The position numbers were made by a program, and so were the translations under genes. From Polaribacter dokdonensis (GTDB lineage Bacteria > Bacteroidota > Bacteroidia > Flavobacteriales > Flavobacteriaceae): a stretch of DNA of 64,000 nt. A model generated the notes under the pieces. That model made no database searches, was not told the DNA's origin, and worked only from the letters and a program-made list of their open reading frames with translations. This document shows, piece by piece, positions 8,689 through 17,721 of this stretch (positions are counted from its first letter, which is position 1; each line of letters opens with the position of its first letter). The stretch spans positions 2,563,501-2,627,500 of the forward strand of contig NZ_CP101505.1 in NCBI RefSeq assembly GCF_024362345.1. The letters are read 5' to 3'.

Positions 8689-8964
8689 ATGGGCGCAAAA
8701 GAGAATATTTTAAGAGACATTCACAAATTAATAACTACAAAGTTTGCAACTACTGAAGAAGCATTTATCGCTTTTGATAAAGATAAGGATGGTGCTTTAA
8801 ATAAAGATGAAATTAAAGACCTACTAAAAGAAGCAGGTGTAAATGGTTTTATTAGAGGTATGGTTGCAGGTGAAATGCTAAAAGGTTATGATAAAACAGG
8901 TGATGAAACTATAAATAAAGAAGAGTTTACCATTGCCATTTCTGAATTAAAAAGAGACTATTAA
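8689..8964 (+). CDS. EF-hand calcium-binding protein 2
   Basis: A 91-residue paralogue of the gene just upstream. Its EF-hand loops are canonical: 30-41 (D30, D32, D34, G35, E41) and 68-79 (D68, T70, D72, E79). The helix between them (RGMVAGEMLKGY) matches IRGLVAEFMMQSF in the first protein. It has no signal sequence. The pair lies between the PD40 lipoprotein and lepA and ends in a strong terminator at 8985-9017, so the pair does not simply run into lepA. Function beyond calcium binding is unknown. Confidence 0.85.
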   Translation: MGAKENILRDIHKLITTKFATTEEAFIAFDKDKDGALNKDEIKDLLKEAGVNGFIRGMVAGEMLKGYDKTGDETINKEEFTIAISELKRDY

Positions 8965-8984
8965 TTTTAAGATGAAATTTTAAT

Positions 8985-9017
8985 AAAAGTACAATGATTT
9001 TCGTTGTACTTTTTTTG
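8985..9017 (+). terminator. intrinsic terminator after EF-hand pair
   Basis: Stem AAAAGTACAA (8985-8994) pairs with TTGTACTTTT (9004-9013) around a 9-nt loop, followed by a T run. Confidence 0.85.
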
Positions 9018-9076
9018 TTTGAGAAGGTGTGTAAATAGCATATCTTTGTAGATTGAAAGTAGTTAGATAACGAAGT

Positions 9077-10873
9077 ATGAAGAATATTAGAAACTTTTGT
9101 ATAATTGCTCACATAGATCATGGTAAAAGTACTTTAGCAGATCGATTGTTAGATTATACTGGCTCTGTAACTGAACGTGAAAAACAAAATCAGTTATTAG
9201 ATAATATGGATTTGGAGCGTGAACGTGGAATTACCATAAAATCGCATGCTATTCAGATGGATTTTGTTCATAATGGAGAACCATATATTCTAAATTTAAT
9301 TGATACTCCAGGTCATGTAGATTTTTCTTACGAAGTTTCTAGATCTATTGCAGCTTGTGAAGGTGCTTTGTTAATTGTAGATGCAGCACAAAGTATACAA
9401 GCTCAAACAATATCTAACTTATACTTGGCTTTAGAGAATGATTTAGAGATTATTCCTATTCTAAACAAAGTAGATTTACCATCTGCCAACCCAGAAGAGG
9501 TTACAGATGATATTGTAGATTTGTTAGGTTGTGATCCAGAAGAAGTGATACACGCAAGTGGTAAAACTGGTTATGGTGTAGACAATATTTTAGAAGCAAT
9601 TATCGATAGAATTCCTGCACCAAAAGGTAAACCAGATGCACCTTTACAAGCCCTAATTTTTGATTCGGTTTACAATTCTTATAGAGGAATTGAAACTTAC
9701 TTTAGAGTAATTAATGGTGAGATAAAAAAGGGTCAAGAAATAAAGTTCATGGCTACAGGAAAAAATTATTTTGCTGATGAAGTTGGAACTTTAAAACTAG
9801 AACAAGTAGTTAAGAAAACTGTAAAAACAGGAGATGTAGGGTATTTAATTACAGGTATTAAAACTGCGAAAGAAGTAAAAGTAGGAGACACTATTACAGA
9901 CGCACACAACCCAACAACAGAAATTATTGATGGTTTTGAAGATGTAAAGCCAATGGTTTTTGCAGGTATTTATCCTGTAGATACAGAAGACTATGAAGAA
10001 TTGCGTTATTCTATGGAAAAACTGCAATTAAATGATGCTTCTTTGGTGTTTCAACCAGAAAGTTCTGCAGCCTTAGGTTTTGGTTTTAGATGTGGATTTT
10101 TGGGTATGTTACACATGGAAATTATTCAAGAACGTTTAGAACGTGAGTTTAACATGACAGTGATAACAACTGTGCCAAACGTATCATATCATGCATTTAC
10201 CAATAAAGAACCAGATGAAATCTTAATTGTAAATAATCCATCAGATTTACCTGAGCCTTCTAAATTAAATAGAGTAGAAGAGCCTTTTATTAAAGCCTCA
10301 ATTGTAACCAAATCAGATTTTGTAGGTCAAGTAATGTCACTTTGTATAGAAAAAAGAGGGCAAATTGTAAATCAGACCTATTTAACAACACAAAGAGTAG
10401 AGCTTATTTTCGAAATGCCTTTGGCAGAAATTGTATTCGATTTTTATGATCGTTTAAAAACAGTTTCTAAGGGTTATGCTTCTTTCGATTATCATCCAAT
10501 AGGAATGAAAGAATCGAAATTAGTAAGAGTAGATATTTTATTAAATGGAGACACTGTAGATGCACTTTCTGCTTTATTACATGCAGATAATGCCTATACA
10601 ATTGGTAAAAAAATAGTAGAGAAATTAAAAACTTTAATTCCAAGACAACAATTTGATATTCCTATCCAAGCTGCAATTGGGGCCAAAATTATTGCCAGAG
10701 AAACCACCAAAGCTTTGCGTAAAGATGTAACTGCAAAATGTTATGGAGGAGATATTTCTAGAAAGCGTAAGTTATTAGAAAAGCAGAAAAAAGGTAAGAA
10801 AAGAATGCGTCAAGTAGGTAATGTAGAAATTCCACAAGAAGCATTTATGGCTGTTTTAAAGTTAAACGACTAG
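9077..10873 (+). CDS. lepA: elongation factor 4 (back-translocating GTPase)
   Basis: Ribosome-associated GTPase of 598 residues, the standard LepA length. The GTPase motifs are all present: P-loop AHIDHGKS (11-18), switch I region with [10 protein letters not shown]3 DTPGHVDF, and G4 NKVD. The EF-G-like domains II, III and V follow, and the LepA-specific C-terminal domain ends with [20 protein letters not shown], the diagnostic LepA tail. It remodels stalled or mistranslocated ribosomes and affects translation initiation. It has its own upstream region after the EF-hand terminator, and a 56-residue membrane protein begins 10 nt after its stop. Confidence 0.98.
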   Translation: MKNIRNFCIIAHIDHGKSTLADRLLDYTGSVTEREKQNQLLDNMDLERERGITIKSHAIQMDFVHNGEPYILNLIDTPGHVDFSYEVSRSIAACEGALLIVDAAQSIQAQTISNLYLALENDLEIIPILNKVDLPSANPEEVTDDIVDLLGCDPEEVIHASGKTGYGVDNILEAIIDRIPAPKGKPDAPLQALIFDSVYNSYRGIETYFRVINGEIKKGQEIKFMATGKNYFADEVGTLKLEQVVKKTVKTGDVGYLITGIKTAKEVKVGDTITDAHNPTTEIIDGFEDVKPMVFAGIYPVDTEDYEELRYSMEKLQLNDASLVFQPESSAALGFGFRCGFLGMLHMEIIQERLEREFNMTVITTVPNVSYHAFTNKEPDEILIVNNPSDLPEPSKLNRVEEPFIKASIVTKSDFVGQVMSLCIEKRGQIVNQTYLTTQRVELIFEMPLAEIVFDFYDRLKTVSKGYASFDYHPIGMKESKLVRVDILLNGDTVDALSALLHADNAYTIGKKIVEKLKTLIPRQQFDIPIQAAIGAKIIARETTKALRKDVTAKCYGGDISRKRKLLEKQKKGKKRMRQVGNVEIPQEAFMAVLKLND

Positions 10874-10883
10874 TACTTTTTAA

Positions 10884-11054
10884 ATGAATAAATTTAGAAT
10901 TATTGGTGTTTTAATTCTAGCAATTAGTGCTGCTTATATTATAATTTTCGATTTTAGTAACGATGTTCTAGATTTTATAGCAGGTATGTTTATGGCTGTA
11001 GGAATTGCATTTACTTTCGGAATTTTACCCAAGAAAAAACAAAATAAAAAGTAG
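10884..11054 (+). CDS. 56-residue membrane protein downstream of lepA
   Basis: A short gene with ATG at 10884 and TAG at 11052-11054. The product begins MNKFRIIGVLILAISAAY, has one hydrophobic helix (about 6-22), a second (about 30-48) and a lysine-rich tail ending KKKQNKK. The positive ends suggest both termini face the cytosol. It starts 10 nt after lepA and ends 24 nt before a strong terminator, so it is almost certainly the last gene of the lepA transcript. No family is recognised. Two-helix hairpin proteins with a basic tail are common among small bacterial membrane proteins. Confidence 0.75.
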   Translation: MNKFRIIGVLILAISAAYIIIFDFSNDVLDFIAGMFMAVGIAFTFGILPKKKQNKK

Positions 11055-11078
11055 TTTAAAACTATTTTAAAGCATAAG

Positions 11079-11113
11079 AAAAACCTTTTTGAGTAATCAA
11101 AAAGGTTTTTTTA
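11079..11113 (+). terminator. intrinsic terminator of the lepA transcript
   Basis: Stem AAAAACCTTTTT (11079-11090) and AAAAAGGTTTTT (11099-11110) with an 8-nt loop and trailing T residues. Confidence 0.88.
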
Positions 11114-11222
11114 TTTGTAGCTATTTCCTGCTTTCACTACTCGCTTTTTTTGAAAAAACAAAAAAGAGCTTAAACAAATCGTTCAATCAGGGCTAGACTT
11201 GTTTACAGGCTTTTTTCTAAAC

Positions 11223-11987
11223 CTAATTCTCTAACCACTTTCTAAAGTCGGATGTTGTAGAAGAACTTGTCATCACTTTTTCTTTGTGATTTTTAATAGA
11301 AATTAATAATCGATTTTTAAAATGACTCTCTATATTTTCTATAAAATCGATGTTTACAATTTCGCTTCTATTAATCTTAAAAAACTTTTTAGGATTCAAT
11401 TGTTGATGAATAGTTCCTAAATTTTGTGAAATAGTATGTCTTTTACCTTCAGCATCATTTACCAAACAAAAGTCTCCAGAAGCAGTAATTAAACTAATAT
11501 CTATAGCATTCAATAGTTGAATGCCTTTTGCTTTTTTAATTACAAATCGTTTTTTATAAGTTGTGTTTTCTTCTTGTAAGGCAGATTTTAAGGCATCTAT
11601 TGTGCTACTGTTAAGTGTGTTGTAATCTCCTTTTTTAAATAATGCTTGGTATTTTTGAATGGCTTTATCAAAATCATTTTGCGAATATGGTTTTAGAATG
11701 TACGCAATTCCATTGGTGTTAAATGCCTGAAAGAGATAATCATCATGTGCAGAACAGAAAATAATGGGAGTTTCAATTTTAACGGCATTAAATAAATCAA
11801 AAGACAAACCATCTAATAATTGAATGTCAGATAAAATAAAATCGTACGAATTTTCTGCTAAAAGTGTTTTGCCATCAACTATAGAACGTGCCCAATCCTG
11901 AGATATTTTTACATCAAAAAAAGCATCTAAACACTTGGTTAATTTTTGATATGCAGGTATTTCGTCTTCTAGAATTAAAATCTTCAT
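11223..11987 (-). CDS. LytTR-type response regulator
   Basis: A 254-residue transcription regulator. Residues 1-120 are a receiver domain: acidic pair E7/D8, phosphoacceptor D54 in LSDIQLLDG, S79 in the FCSA switch and conserved K99 in ILKPYS. Residues about 145-254 are a LytTR DNA-binding domain, marked by the GIQLLNAIDISLITASGDFCLV start and the FFKINRSEIVNIDFIENI core. It is the last gene of an operon behind a LytS-type kinase (9-nt gap) and a TonB-dependent receptor, so it probably controls expression of a nutrient-uptake or envelope function, possibly its own operon. LytTR sites are usually paired direct repeats; I could not identify one with confidence. Confidence 0.93.
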   Translation of the reverse strand: MKILILEDEIPAYQKLTKCLDAFFDVKISQDWARSIVDGKTLLAENSYDFILSDIQLLDGLSFDLFNAVKIETPIIFCSAHDDYLFQAFNTNGIAYILKPYSQNDFDKAIQKYQALFKKGDYNTLNSSTIDALKSALQEENTTYKKRFVIKKAKGIQLLNAIDISLITASGDFCLVNDAEGKRHTISQNLGTIHQQLNPKKFFKINRSEIVNIDFIENIESHFKNRLLISIKNHKEKVMTSSSTTSDFRKWLEN

Positions 11988-11996
11988 TTTTTAATT

Positions 11997-13004
11997 TTAT
12001 TCGCTTAAAGTAATAATTGGTATAAAAACTTCGAACTTATTATCCATATTATGAACTTGCATTTTTTCATCTGAAAGTATTTTATAACGTGCTTTTAGGT
12101 TTTTTAGTCCTGTTCCTAAAGAATCTGCTTTTAAACTGTTTTTAGATTTTGTATTGGTTACAATTAACCAACCTTCATTTATTTGAATAGTAGTTTCAAT
12201 GGCATTTTTACCATCAGATTTATTGTGTTTTACTACATTTTCTAGTAAAGTTTGCAGGGCGCTTGTGGGTATAAATTTATCGGTTAAAGAAATGTTTTCT
12301 TCAATTTTAAATTGGTAGTCCTTGGCAAATCTAGTATCAATTAAAAAAATATAGTTTTTAGCAAATTCTAATTCAGATGCAAGCTCCATAACTTCTGCAT
12401 CTTTTGTTTTTATCAAATATCTGTAAATTAAAGAAAGTCTATTTATATACTCTTTAGCTTTATTTGGGTTGGTGTCTATTAAAGAATCTAAAGTGTTTAG
12501 ATTGTTAAATAAAAAGTGAGGATCTATTTGTGAACGTAACAATTTTAATTCGTTCTCTTTTTGTTGTTTTTGTGCTTCTAATAAATCTTGCTGGCCTTCG
12601 TAGAATTTTTTAATTAGTAAAATACCTAATGGCAAAGCAATCATATCTACAGCATTATATAAACCATCATTTAAATAAGAAGCTACGTTTTTAATGGTGC
12701 TAATAGATCCACCAGCAGTATATCTACCTATTATATTGTCTAAAGTACCAACAACAGTTAATAAAATTATGCTTGTAAAAAAGAACAAAATATAATTTTT
12801 CTTCGCTACTAAATAAACTGGCACAATCTTTTGAATGAATAGTAATATTACAAGAATGGCAAGTAAAGTACTTGATGGAAAATCTACAATATATTCTATT
12901 AGTTTATTTCCTTCTCTGTAATAATCGAGACAACCTAAAACCATGGTTGTTCCAAAGACGATGAAAAGAATTACCCAGTCTGATTTGTTTAGCTTAGTGT
13001 TCAT
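11997..13004 (-). CDS. LytS/YehU-type sensor histidine kinase
   Basis: A 335-residue membrane histidine kinase of the PF06580 class. It has four predicted helices: about 11-28, 46-66, 70-88 and 115-132. A coiled segment and the phosphotransfer motif SQIDPHFLFNNLNTLDSL follow, with H163 as phosphoacceptor. The C-terminal ATPase domain shows the N box (LLENVVKHNKSDGKN) and a G box (SLGTGLKNLKARY). There is no large extracellular sensor domain, so the signal is likely sensed in the membrane or through the receptor encoded immediately upstream (15-nt gap). It pairs with the LytTR regulator downstream. Confidence 0.93.
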   Translation of the reverse strand: MNTKLNKSDWVILFIVFGTTMVLGCLDYYREGNKLIEYIVDFPSSTLLAILVILLFIQKIVPVYLVAKKNYILFFFTSIILLTVVGTLDNIIGRYTAGGSISTIKNVASYLNDGLYNAVDMIALPLGILLIKKFYEGQQDLLEAQKQQKENELKLLRSQIDPHFLFNNLNTLDSLIDTNPNKAKEYINRLSLIYRYLIKTKDAEVMELASELEFAKNYIFLIDTRFAKDYQFKIEENISLTDKFIPTSALQTLLENVVKHNKSDGKNAIETTIQINEGWLIVTNTKSKNSLKADSLGTGLKNLKARYKILSDEKMQVHNMDNKFEVFIPIITLSE

Positions 13005-13019
13005 AGTTGAGCTAAGATA

Positions 13020-15392
13020 TTAATTACCAGTGTTAATTCTATTTTCTTCGTCTCTATTTCTGTTTCTTCTTGCTTTTTTCTTTCCAAATTGATCTCCAAA
13101 ACTATAGGTTAATCTAAATTGAATGTTTTGTCTAGAGCCATTACTTTCTACTGCAGCAGTTCCATTTCCATAATCTATATTACCTACAAAACCTCTGTTT
13201 AGCATTTTATTAAAACCTAAGTTGGCCTTTAATTTTTTATTTAAAAAAGATTTACCAAAAGAAAAGTTTAATTCTGCAAGCCAATCTACTTCTATTTGGC
13301 CTTCTAAAGCTCCTGTTCCATAATTACCATTTACTTCAAAATTTACATCCCAAGGTAATTCGTAGCTAGCTTGCACAAACCAAATCAAATTCCATTTGTT
13401 TAAATCTACTCCATAAGTAGAAGATTGAAAATCAGTGTTAGTTACAATAATACCTGTGTAACCTTCTAAACCATCAGTGAAATTTAAAGGCGCAAATAAT
13501 CTAAAATTCCAGTTGGTATTGTTTTCTACATTAACTTCTTGTTGTCTAATTTGTGCTGTATTATTATCCTGACGAATTAATTGAAAAATTTCATCATCTG
13601 TTTTGCTGTAACCAATAGTAAAAAATGGTTGACCTTCATAGGTTAAATTAAATTGATAGTTGTTGGTGTAAGAAGGAGTTAAAAACGGGTTTCCTTCACC
13701 TGCAGAAAAAGGATCTAAAAAGGTTGCAAACGAGTTTAAACTATTGTAAGAAGGTCTCTGTATTCTATAACTATAAGAAACACTTGCCCCTAAAACATCT
13801 GTAATTTTTCTACTTATTGAAGCACTTGGAAACAATTTTTTAATAGGTCTTTCTAAAACTTCTGTTCTTGTACTTCCATTGTCCATAAAAATAGATGTAC
13901 CATCTGTATTACTATCTTCATAACGTAAACCACCAGAAAAAGACCATTTACCAGAAGTTGCATTAATTTTTGAATACACAGCAAATATGGTTTCATCAAT
14001 TAAAAACTGGCTACTTTCATCTTCATTAAAATCGAAACCACCAGAATTATTCTCGGTTAAAGATTGCAAATCATTGTTAGTAGCAACATCTGCAAAACGT
14101 GAACCTACACTTAATTTAAAATTGTCTGTAAATTCTTTACTGTAATCTATGCTATAGGTTTTAATATTATAGGTACCATCTTGAATGTATCTTCTATCAG
14201 TAAAAGGAATTGTACTGCCTGCAACATCATATAAAGTATTTGTATTGTCATTTACAAAATCTAAATAATTAAAATCAATTAATAATCGATCTGTATCTGT
14301 TTTATATTCATAATATGGATTGATGGAATAATTTTTACGTTCTCTATCAAAACTATTTTCAGAAAATAACGTATTTGTGCTGTTTGCATCAGAAATAATA
14401 GTTTCACTAGATGCAATTCTGGTTGAATTTCTAGTATTAAAACTTGTACCTAAACCAATAGAGTTTTTATCGTTAATGTAATAATCTAAACTACCACTAA
14501 TTCTAAAATTATCAGGGTCATAAGGCTCTCTAGTAGTTTGGTCATAAGTTTCATTACCAACAGTTCTTACTAAAAATAAATCTTCTCTAAACGTTGGTTG
14601 TGAGTATCCTATACTTGTTTGCCAGTTTAATTTATTTTTATAGCTGGCTATAGAAAATCCAGAACCCCACTCAAAACCTTGGTCTTCCCCAATCCAAGAA
14701 TTCACACTTCCATGTGTACCTAGTTTTACGTTTTTCTTTAATATGATGTTAATAATTGCTGCTGATCCAGATGCTTGATATTCTGCTCCTGGCTGTTCTA
14801 CAACTTCTATTTTAGAAATATTATCTGCAGGAAAATCTCTAAGTAGTGTTTCTACATCCATATATTCTGTAGTTTTTCCGTTGATTAAAATTCGGACTCC
14901 ACTGTTACCTGCTATTGAAATTCCGTTGTTTGTTACTAAAACTCCAGGTACTTTGCGCATAACATCTTGCAGAGAAGTATTAATCATTTCCGATTTTTCT
15001 AAATCAACAATTAATTTTTCTGCAGTTTGCTTAATAACAGGTCTTTTACTTTTTACAACAACTTCGTTTAAAGATTGACTAGTTTCTTTTAAAGTAATGT
15101 TGAACGTTTTATTAGTTCTTAAATTGAATTTAGCAATTTTTTCAGTTTCAAAACCCAACATAGATATTTCTAAAACATATTCTCCTTCAGAAATGTTTTC
15201 TAGAATGTATGTACCATCATCTTTAGAAACAGTTCCTTTGGGGTTTGATGTTTTATCAGCATTATACAATACAATATTGGCAAAAGGTAAAGGATCATTT
15301 TGCTCATCTACAATTTTACCTGATATATTATGTTGTGCAAAAACAGATAAAATTCCGAAGAAAAAAAGGGTTGTGGTAAATAGAAGTTTCAT
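13020..15392 (-). CDS. TonB-dependent outer-membrane receptor, beta-barrel family 3 type
   Basis: A 790-residue outer-membrane receptor. It has a signal peptide (MKLLFTTTLFFFGILSVFAQ, cut after AQ). Next comes a carboxypeptidase-regulatory-like beta-sandwich (about 22-105) and a plug domain (about 120-215, with VMRKVPGVLV and ILINGKTTEYMD). The long barrel ends in IQFRLTYSFGDQFGKKKARRN. The C-terminus does not end on the usual aromatic but on a short basic tail. This layout matches the outer-membrane beta-barrel family common in Bacteroidota rather than SusC (it is shorter and has no adjacent SusD). It heads an operon with a kinase and response regulator. The transported substrate is not readable. 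Confidence 0.9.
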   Translation of the reverse strand: MKLLFTTTLFFFGILSVFAQHNISGKIVDEQNDPLPFANIVLYNADKTSNPKGTVSKDDGTYILENISEGEYVLEISMLGFETEKIAKFNLRTNKTFNITLKETSQSLNEVVVKSKRPVIKQTAEKLIVDLEKSEMINTSLQDVMRKVPGVLVTNNGISIAGNSGVRILINGKTTEYMDVETLLRDFPADNISKIEVVEQPGAEYQASGSAAIINIILKKNVKLGTHGSVNSWIGEDQGFEWGSGFSIASYKNKLNWQTSIGYSQPTFREDLFLVRTVGNETYDQTTREPYDPDNFRISGSLDYYINDKNSIGLGTSFNTRNSTRIASSETIISDANSTNTLFSENSFDRERKNYSINPYYEYKTDTDRLLIDFNYLDFVNDNTNTLYDVAGSTIPFTDRRYIQDGTYNIKTYSIDYSKEFTDNFKLSVGSRFADVATNNDLQSLTENNSGGFDFNEDESSQFLIDETIFAVYSKINATSGKWSFSGGLRYEDSNTDGTSIFMDNGSTRTEVLERPIKKLFPSASISRKITDVLGASVSYSYRIQRPSYNSLNSFATFLDPFSAGEGNPFLTPSYTNNYQFNLTYEGQPFFTIGYSKTDDEIFQLIRQDNNTAQIRQQEVNVENNTNWNFRLFAPLNFTDGLEGYTGIIVTNTDFQSSTYGVDLNKWNLIWFVQASYELPWDVNFEVNGNYGTGALEGQIEVDWLAELNFSFGKSFLNKKLKANLGFNKMLNRGFVGNIDYGNGTAAVESNGSRQNIQFRLTYSFGDQFGKKKARRNRNRDEENRINTGN

Positions 15393-15549
15393 TTTGGTTA
15401 ATTTATTTTTATTAGTAACACTGTAAAAGTGCCTACTTTGTTACAAAAGAAAAATCAAAATCTGATGAAGTGGGTTAATTTTCCTTTAAACAGATATTTA
15501 TTTTCTATAAAAATAAAGACGCGCAAAATTGAGAAAAGGTTTTCTAAAC

Positions 15550-15584
15550 AAAAAAAACACTCTTCAGTTAAAAGAGTGTTTTTT
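15550..15584 (-). terminator. intrinsic terminator of the zinc peptidase gene
   Basis: Stem AAAAAACACTCTT (15552-15564) with AAGAGTGTTTTTT (15572-15584) and a short loop. The A run at the left end reads as a T run on the minus strand, just past the stop of the gene at 15609. Confidence 0.85.
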
Positions 15585-15608
15585 ATAATATTATTAAATC
15601 GTTGAAGC

Positions 15609-16307
15609 TTAATCTCTACCTCCAAGAACTTGTAAACCCCAGTATAAAAGCATTGCTAAAGAACCAAGAGCAGCAACTAAATAGGTTCTTGCAGCCCATT
15701 TTAATGCGTCTTTAGAGCCAGCATATTCTTCTTGAGAAACCATATTTTTATTTTTTAACCAAGCCAATGCTCTGTTACTTGCATCATATTCTACAGGTAA
15801 TGTAATAAAACTGAATACAGTTGCAAGAGCCATCATTGCTAAACCAGCAATAGCTACATAAAAACCAATTCCTGAAGCACCAGAGGCAGCTCCTAAAATT
15901 AAACCACCAATTACTAACCATTGAGAAAACCTAGAGGAAACACTAACAACAGGTACTAATTTAGAACGCATTGTTAACCAGTCATAAGCAGTAGCATGTT
16001 GTACTGCATGACCAACTTCGTGAGCAGCAACAGCAGCTGCAGCTGCATTTCTTTGGTTGTAAACAGCCTCGCTTAAATTTACAGTTTTATCTTTTGGATT
16101 ATAATGATCTGTTAGTCTACCAGGAGTAGAAATTACTTTAACATCGTAAATACCATTATCAGCTAACATTTTTTCTGCAATCTCAGCACCACTCATGCCA
16201 TTTCTTAAAGCAACCTTAGAGTATTTTTTAAATTTACTCTTTAAAGTGTTACTTATTAACCAGCTTACAAGAGAAATAACTCCAATAAGTATATAAAATC
16301 CTATCAT
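15609..16307 (-). CDS. neutral zinc metallopeptidase, YugP-like
   Basis: A 232-residue membrane protein of the putative neutral zinc metallopeptidase family (PF04298). It has an N-terminal helix (1-19), the AAHEVGHAVQH zinc motif with H96, E97 and H100, and two or three C-terminal helices (about 120-165 and 205-226). The segment GRLTDHYNPKDKTVNLSE just before the zinc motif is typical of this family. The active site is predicted on the membrane surface. The family is widespread but its substrates are not established. The gene stands alone with its own terminator. Confidence 0.9.
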   Translation of the reverse strand: MIGFYILIGVISLVSWLISNTLKSKFKKYSKVALRNGMSGAEIAEKMLADNGIYDVKVISTPGRLTDHYNPKDKTVNLSEAVYNQRNAAAAAVAAHEVGHAVQHATAYDWLTMRSKLVPVVSVSSRFSQWLVIGGLILGAASGASGIGFYVAIAGLAMMALATVFSFITLPVEYDASNRALAWLKNKNMVSQEEYAGSKDALKWAARTYLVAALGSLAMLLYWGLQVLGGRD

Positions 16308-16452
16308 AATTTATGTTTTTAAAAATTGTATATCATATTTGTTTGATAAATTTACAACATAAATTATTCCATTTTATTTTTTAGGAAGAAAAATAAAGAA
16401 TAATCAATAAAAGGCAGATTATTTAGAAGTACATAAATATTTAAATGACAAT

Positions 16453-17484
16453 ATGACAAATAAACCTAATATTCTTATTGTTTACACAGGTGGAACCATT
16501 GGTATGATTAAAGATTATAAAACCAATGCATTAAAGGCATTCGATTTTGGTCAAATAACCAAAAATATACCAGAATTGCATCAACTTAATTGTAATATAG
16601 AAAGTATTTCTTTTGATGAACCTATAGATTCCTCTAACATGAATGTAGATTTCTATAGAAAAATTGTGGATATTATTGAGGAGAATTATAAAAAGTACGA
16701 TGGTTTTGTGATACTTTCAGGTTCAGATACAATGTCTTATGTTTCTTCTGCTATTAGTTTTATGTTAGAAAATTTGCAAAAACCCATCATATTTACTGGT
16801 TCTCAATTACCCATTGGAGATTTAAGGACAGATGCAAAAGAGAATTTAATTACCTCTATAGAAATAGCTTGTGCTAAAAAAGATGATAAACCAGTTATAG
16901 CTGAGGTTTGTTTGTATTTCGAATATAAGTTGTACAGAGCAAATAGAACTACTAAAATTAATGCAGAACAATTTGAAGCGTTTACCTCAATGAATTATCC
17001 TCCATTAGCAGAAAGTGGGGTGCATTTAAATTTTAACGACTATTACATTCATAAACCTGTAGGAGATAAAGAATTGGTAATCAGAAAAAACTTGGTGAAT
17101 GATATTGCTATTTTAAAACTATTTCCAGGTATTACAGGCAATGTAGTTTCAAGTATTTTAAATACAAAAAATTTAAAAGGAGTTGTTTTAGAAACTTATG
17201 GAGCAGGTAATGCACCAGATCAACAATGGTTTTTAAAATTATTAAAAGAGGCAACTCAAAAAAATATTAAAATAATAAATGTAACACAATGTGTTGCTGG
17301 TTCTGTTTCACAAGGGCATTATGAAACAAGTGTAGTACTTAAAGAGTTAGGTGTAATTAGTGGTAAAGATATTACAACAGAAACAGCAATTGCTAAATTA
17401 ATGTATTTGTTACACGAAGATTTGAGTGATGAAGAATTTACCCATTATTTCGAAAAACCATTAAGGGGAGAATTAACAATTTAA
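16453..17484 (+). CDS. ansA: type I (cytosolic) L-asparaginase
   Basis: Hydrolyses L-asparagine to aspartate and ammonia. The protein has 343 residues, close to E. coli AnsA. The nucleophile motif YTGGTIG is at 11-17 with T15 the probable catalytic Thr, and the second catalytic block LSGSDTMSY carries D92 and T93. The conserved TGSQLPIGDLRTDAKENL block also fits. There is no signal peptide, in agreement with a cytosolic type I enzyme. It is monocistronic, followed by an A/T-rich palindrome at 17549-17576. Confidence 0.95.
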   Translation: MTNKPNILIVYTGGTIGMIKDYKTNALKAFDFGQITKNIPELHQLNCNIESISFDEPIDSSNMNVDFYRKIVDIIEENYKKYDGFVILSGSDTMSYVSSAISFMLENLQKPIIFTGSQLPIGDLRTDAKENLITSIEIACAKKDDKPVIAEVCLYFEYKLYRANRTTKINAEQFEAFTSMNYPPLAESGVHLNFNDYYIHKPVGDKELVIRKNLVNDIAILKLFPGITGNVVSSILNTKNLKGVVLETYGAGNAPDQQWFLKLLKEATQKNIKIINVTQCVAGSVSQGHYETSVVLKELGVISGKDITTETAIAKLMYLLHEDLSDEEFTHYFEKPLRGELTI

Positions 17485-17548
17485 TGCACTTTTCATAAAA
17501 AACTCATAATATTATCAAATTATTAATAATTGTGCTCAGAAAACAGAA

Positions 17549-17576
17549 ATGCATAAAAAAAAATTTTTTTATGCAT
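17549..17576. promoter_or_regulatory. 28-bp palindrome with A9T7 core
   Basis: ATGCAT, nine A, seven T, ATGCAT: arms of 13 nt with a 2-nt centre. It lies 65 nt after ansA and about 145 nt before the exbB start. It could act as a bidirectional terminator or as a protein-binding palindrome; an A-tract core of this length would be strongly bent or rigid DNA. Confidence 0.5.
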
Positions 17577-17721
17577 AACATTTTTTGTTACTTGGCACTC
17601 TCTTAAATGAAAAGGTTATGTTTTAAGCGCAAAAAAAGATAAAGTGCTACATAATTTCTATTTTTGAGATGAAAATTTATATCTTTAACCCGTTAACTAT
17701 TAAAATTAATTTATAACTAAG

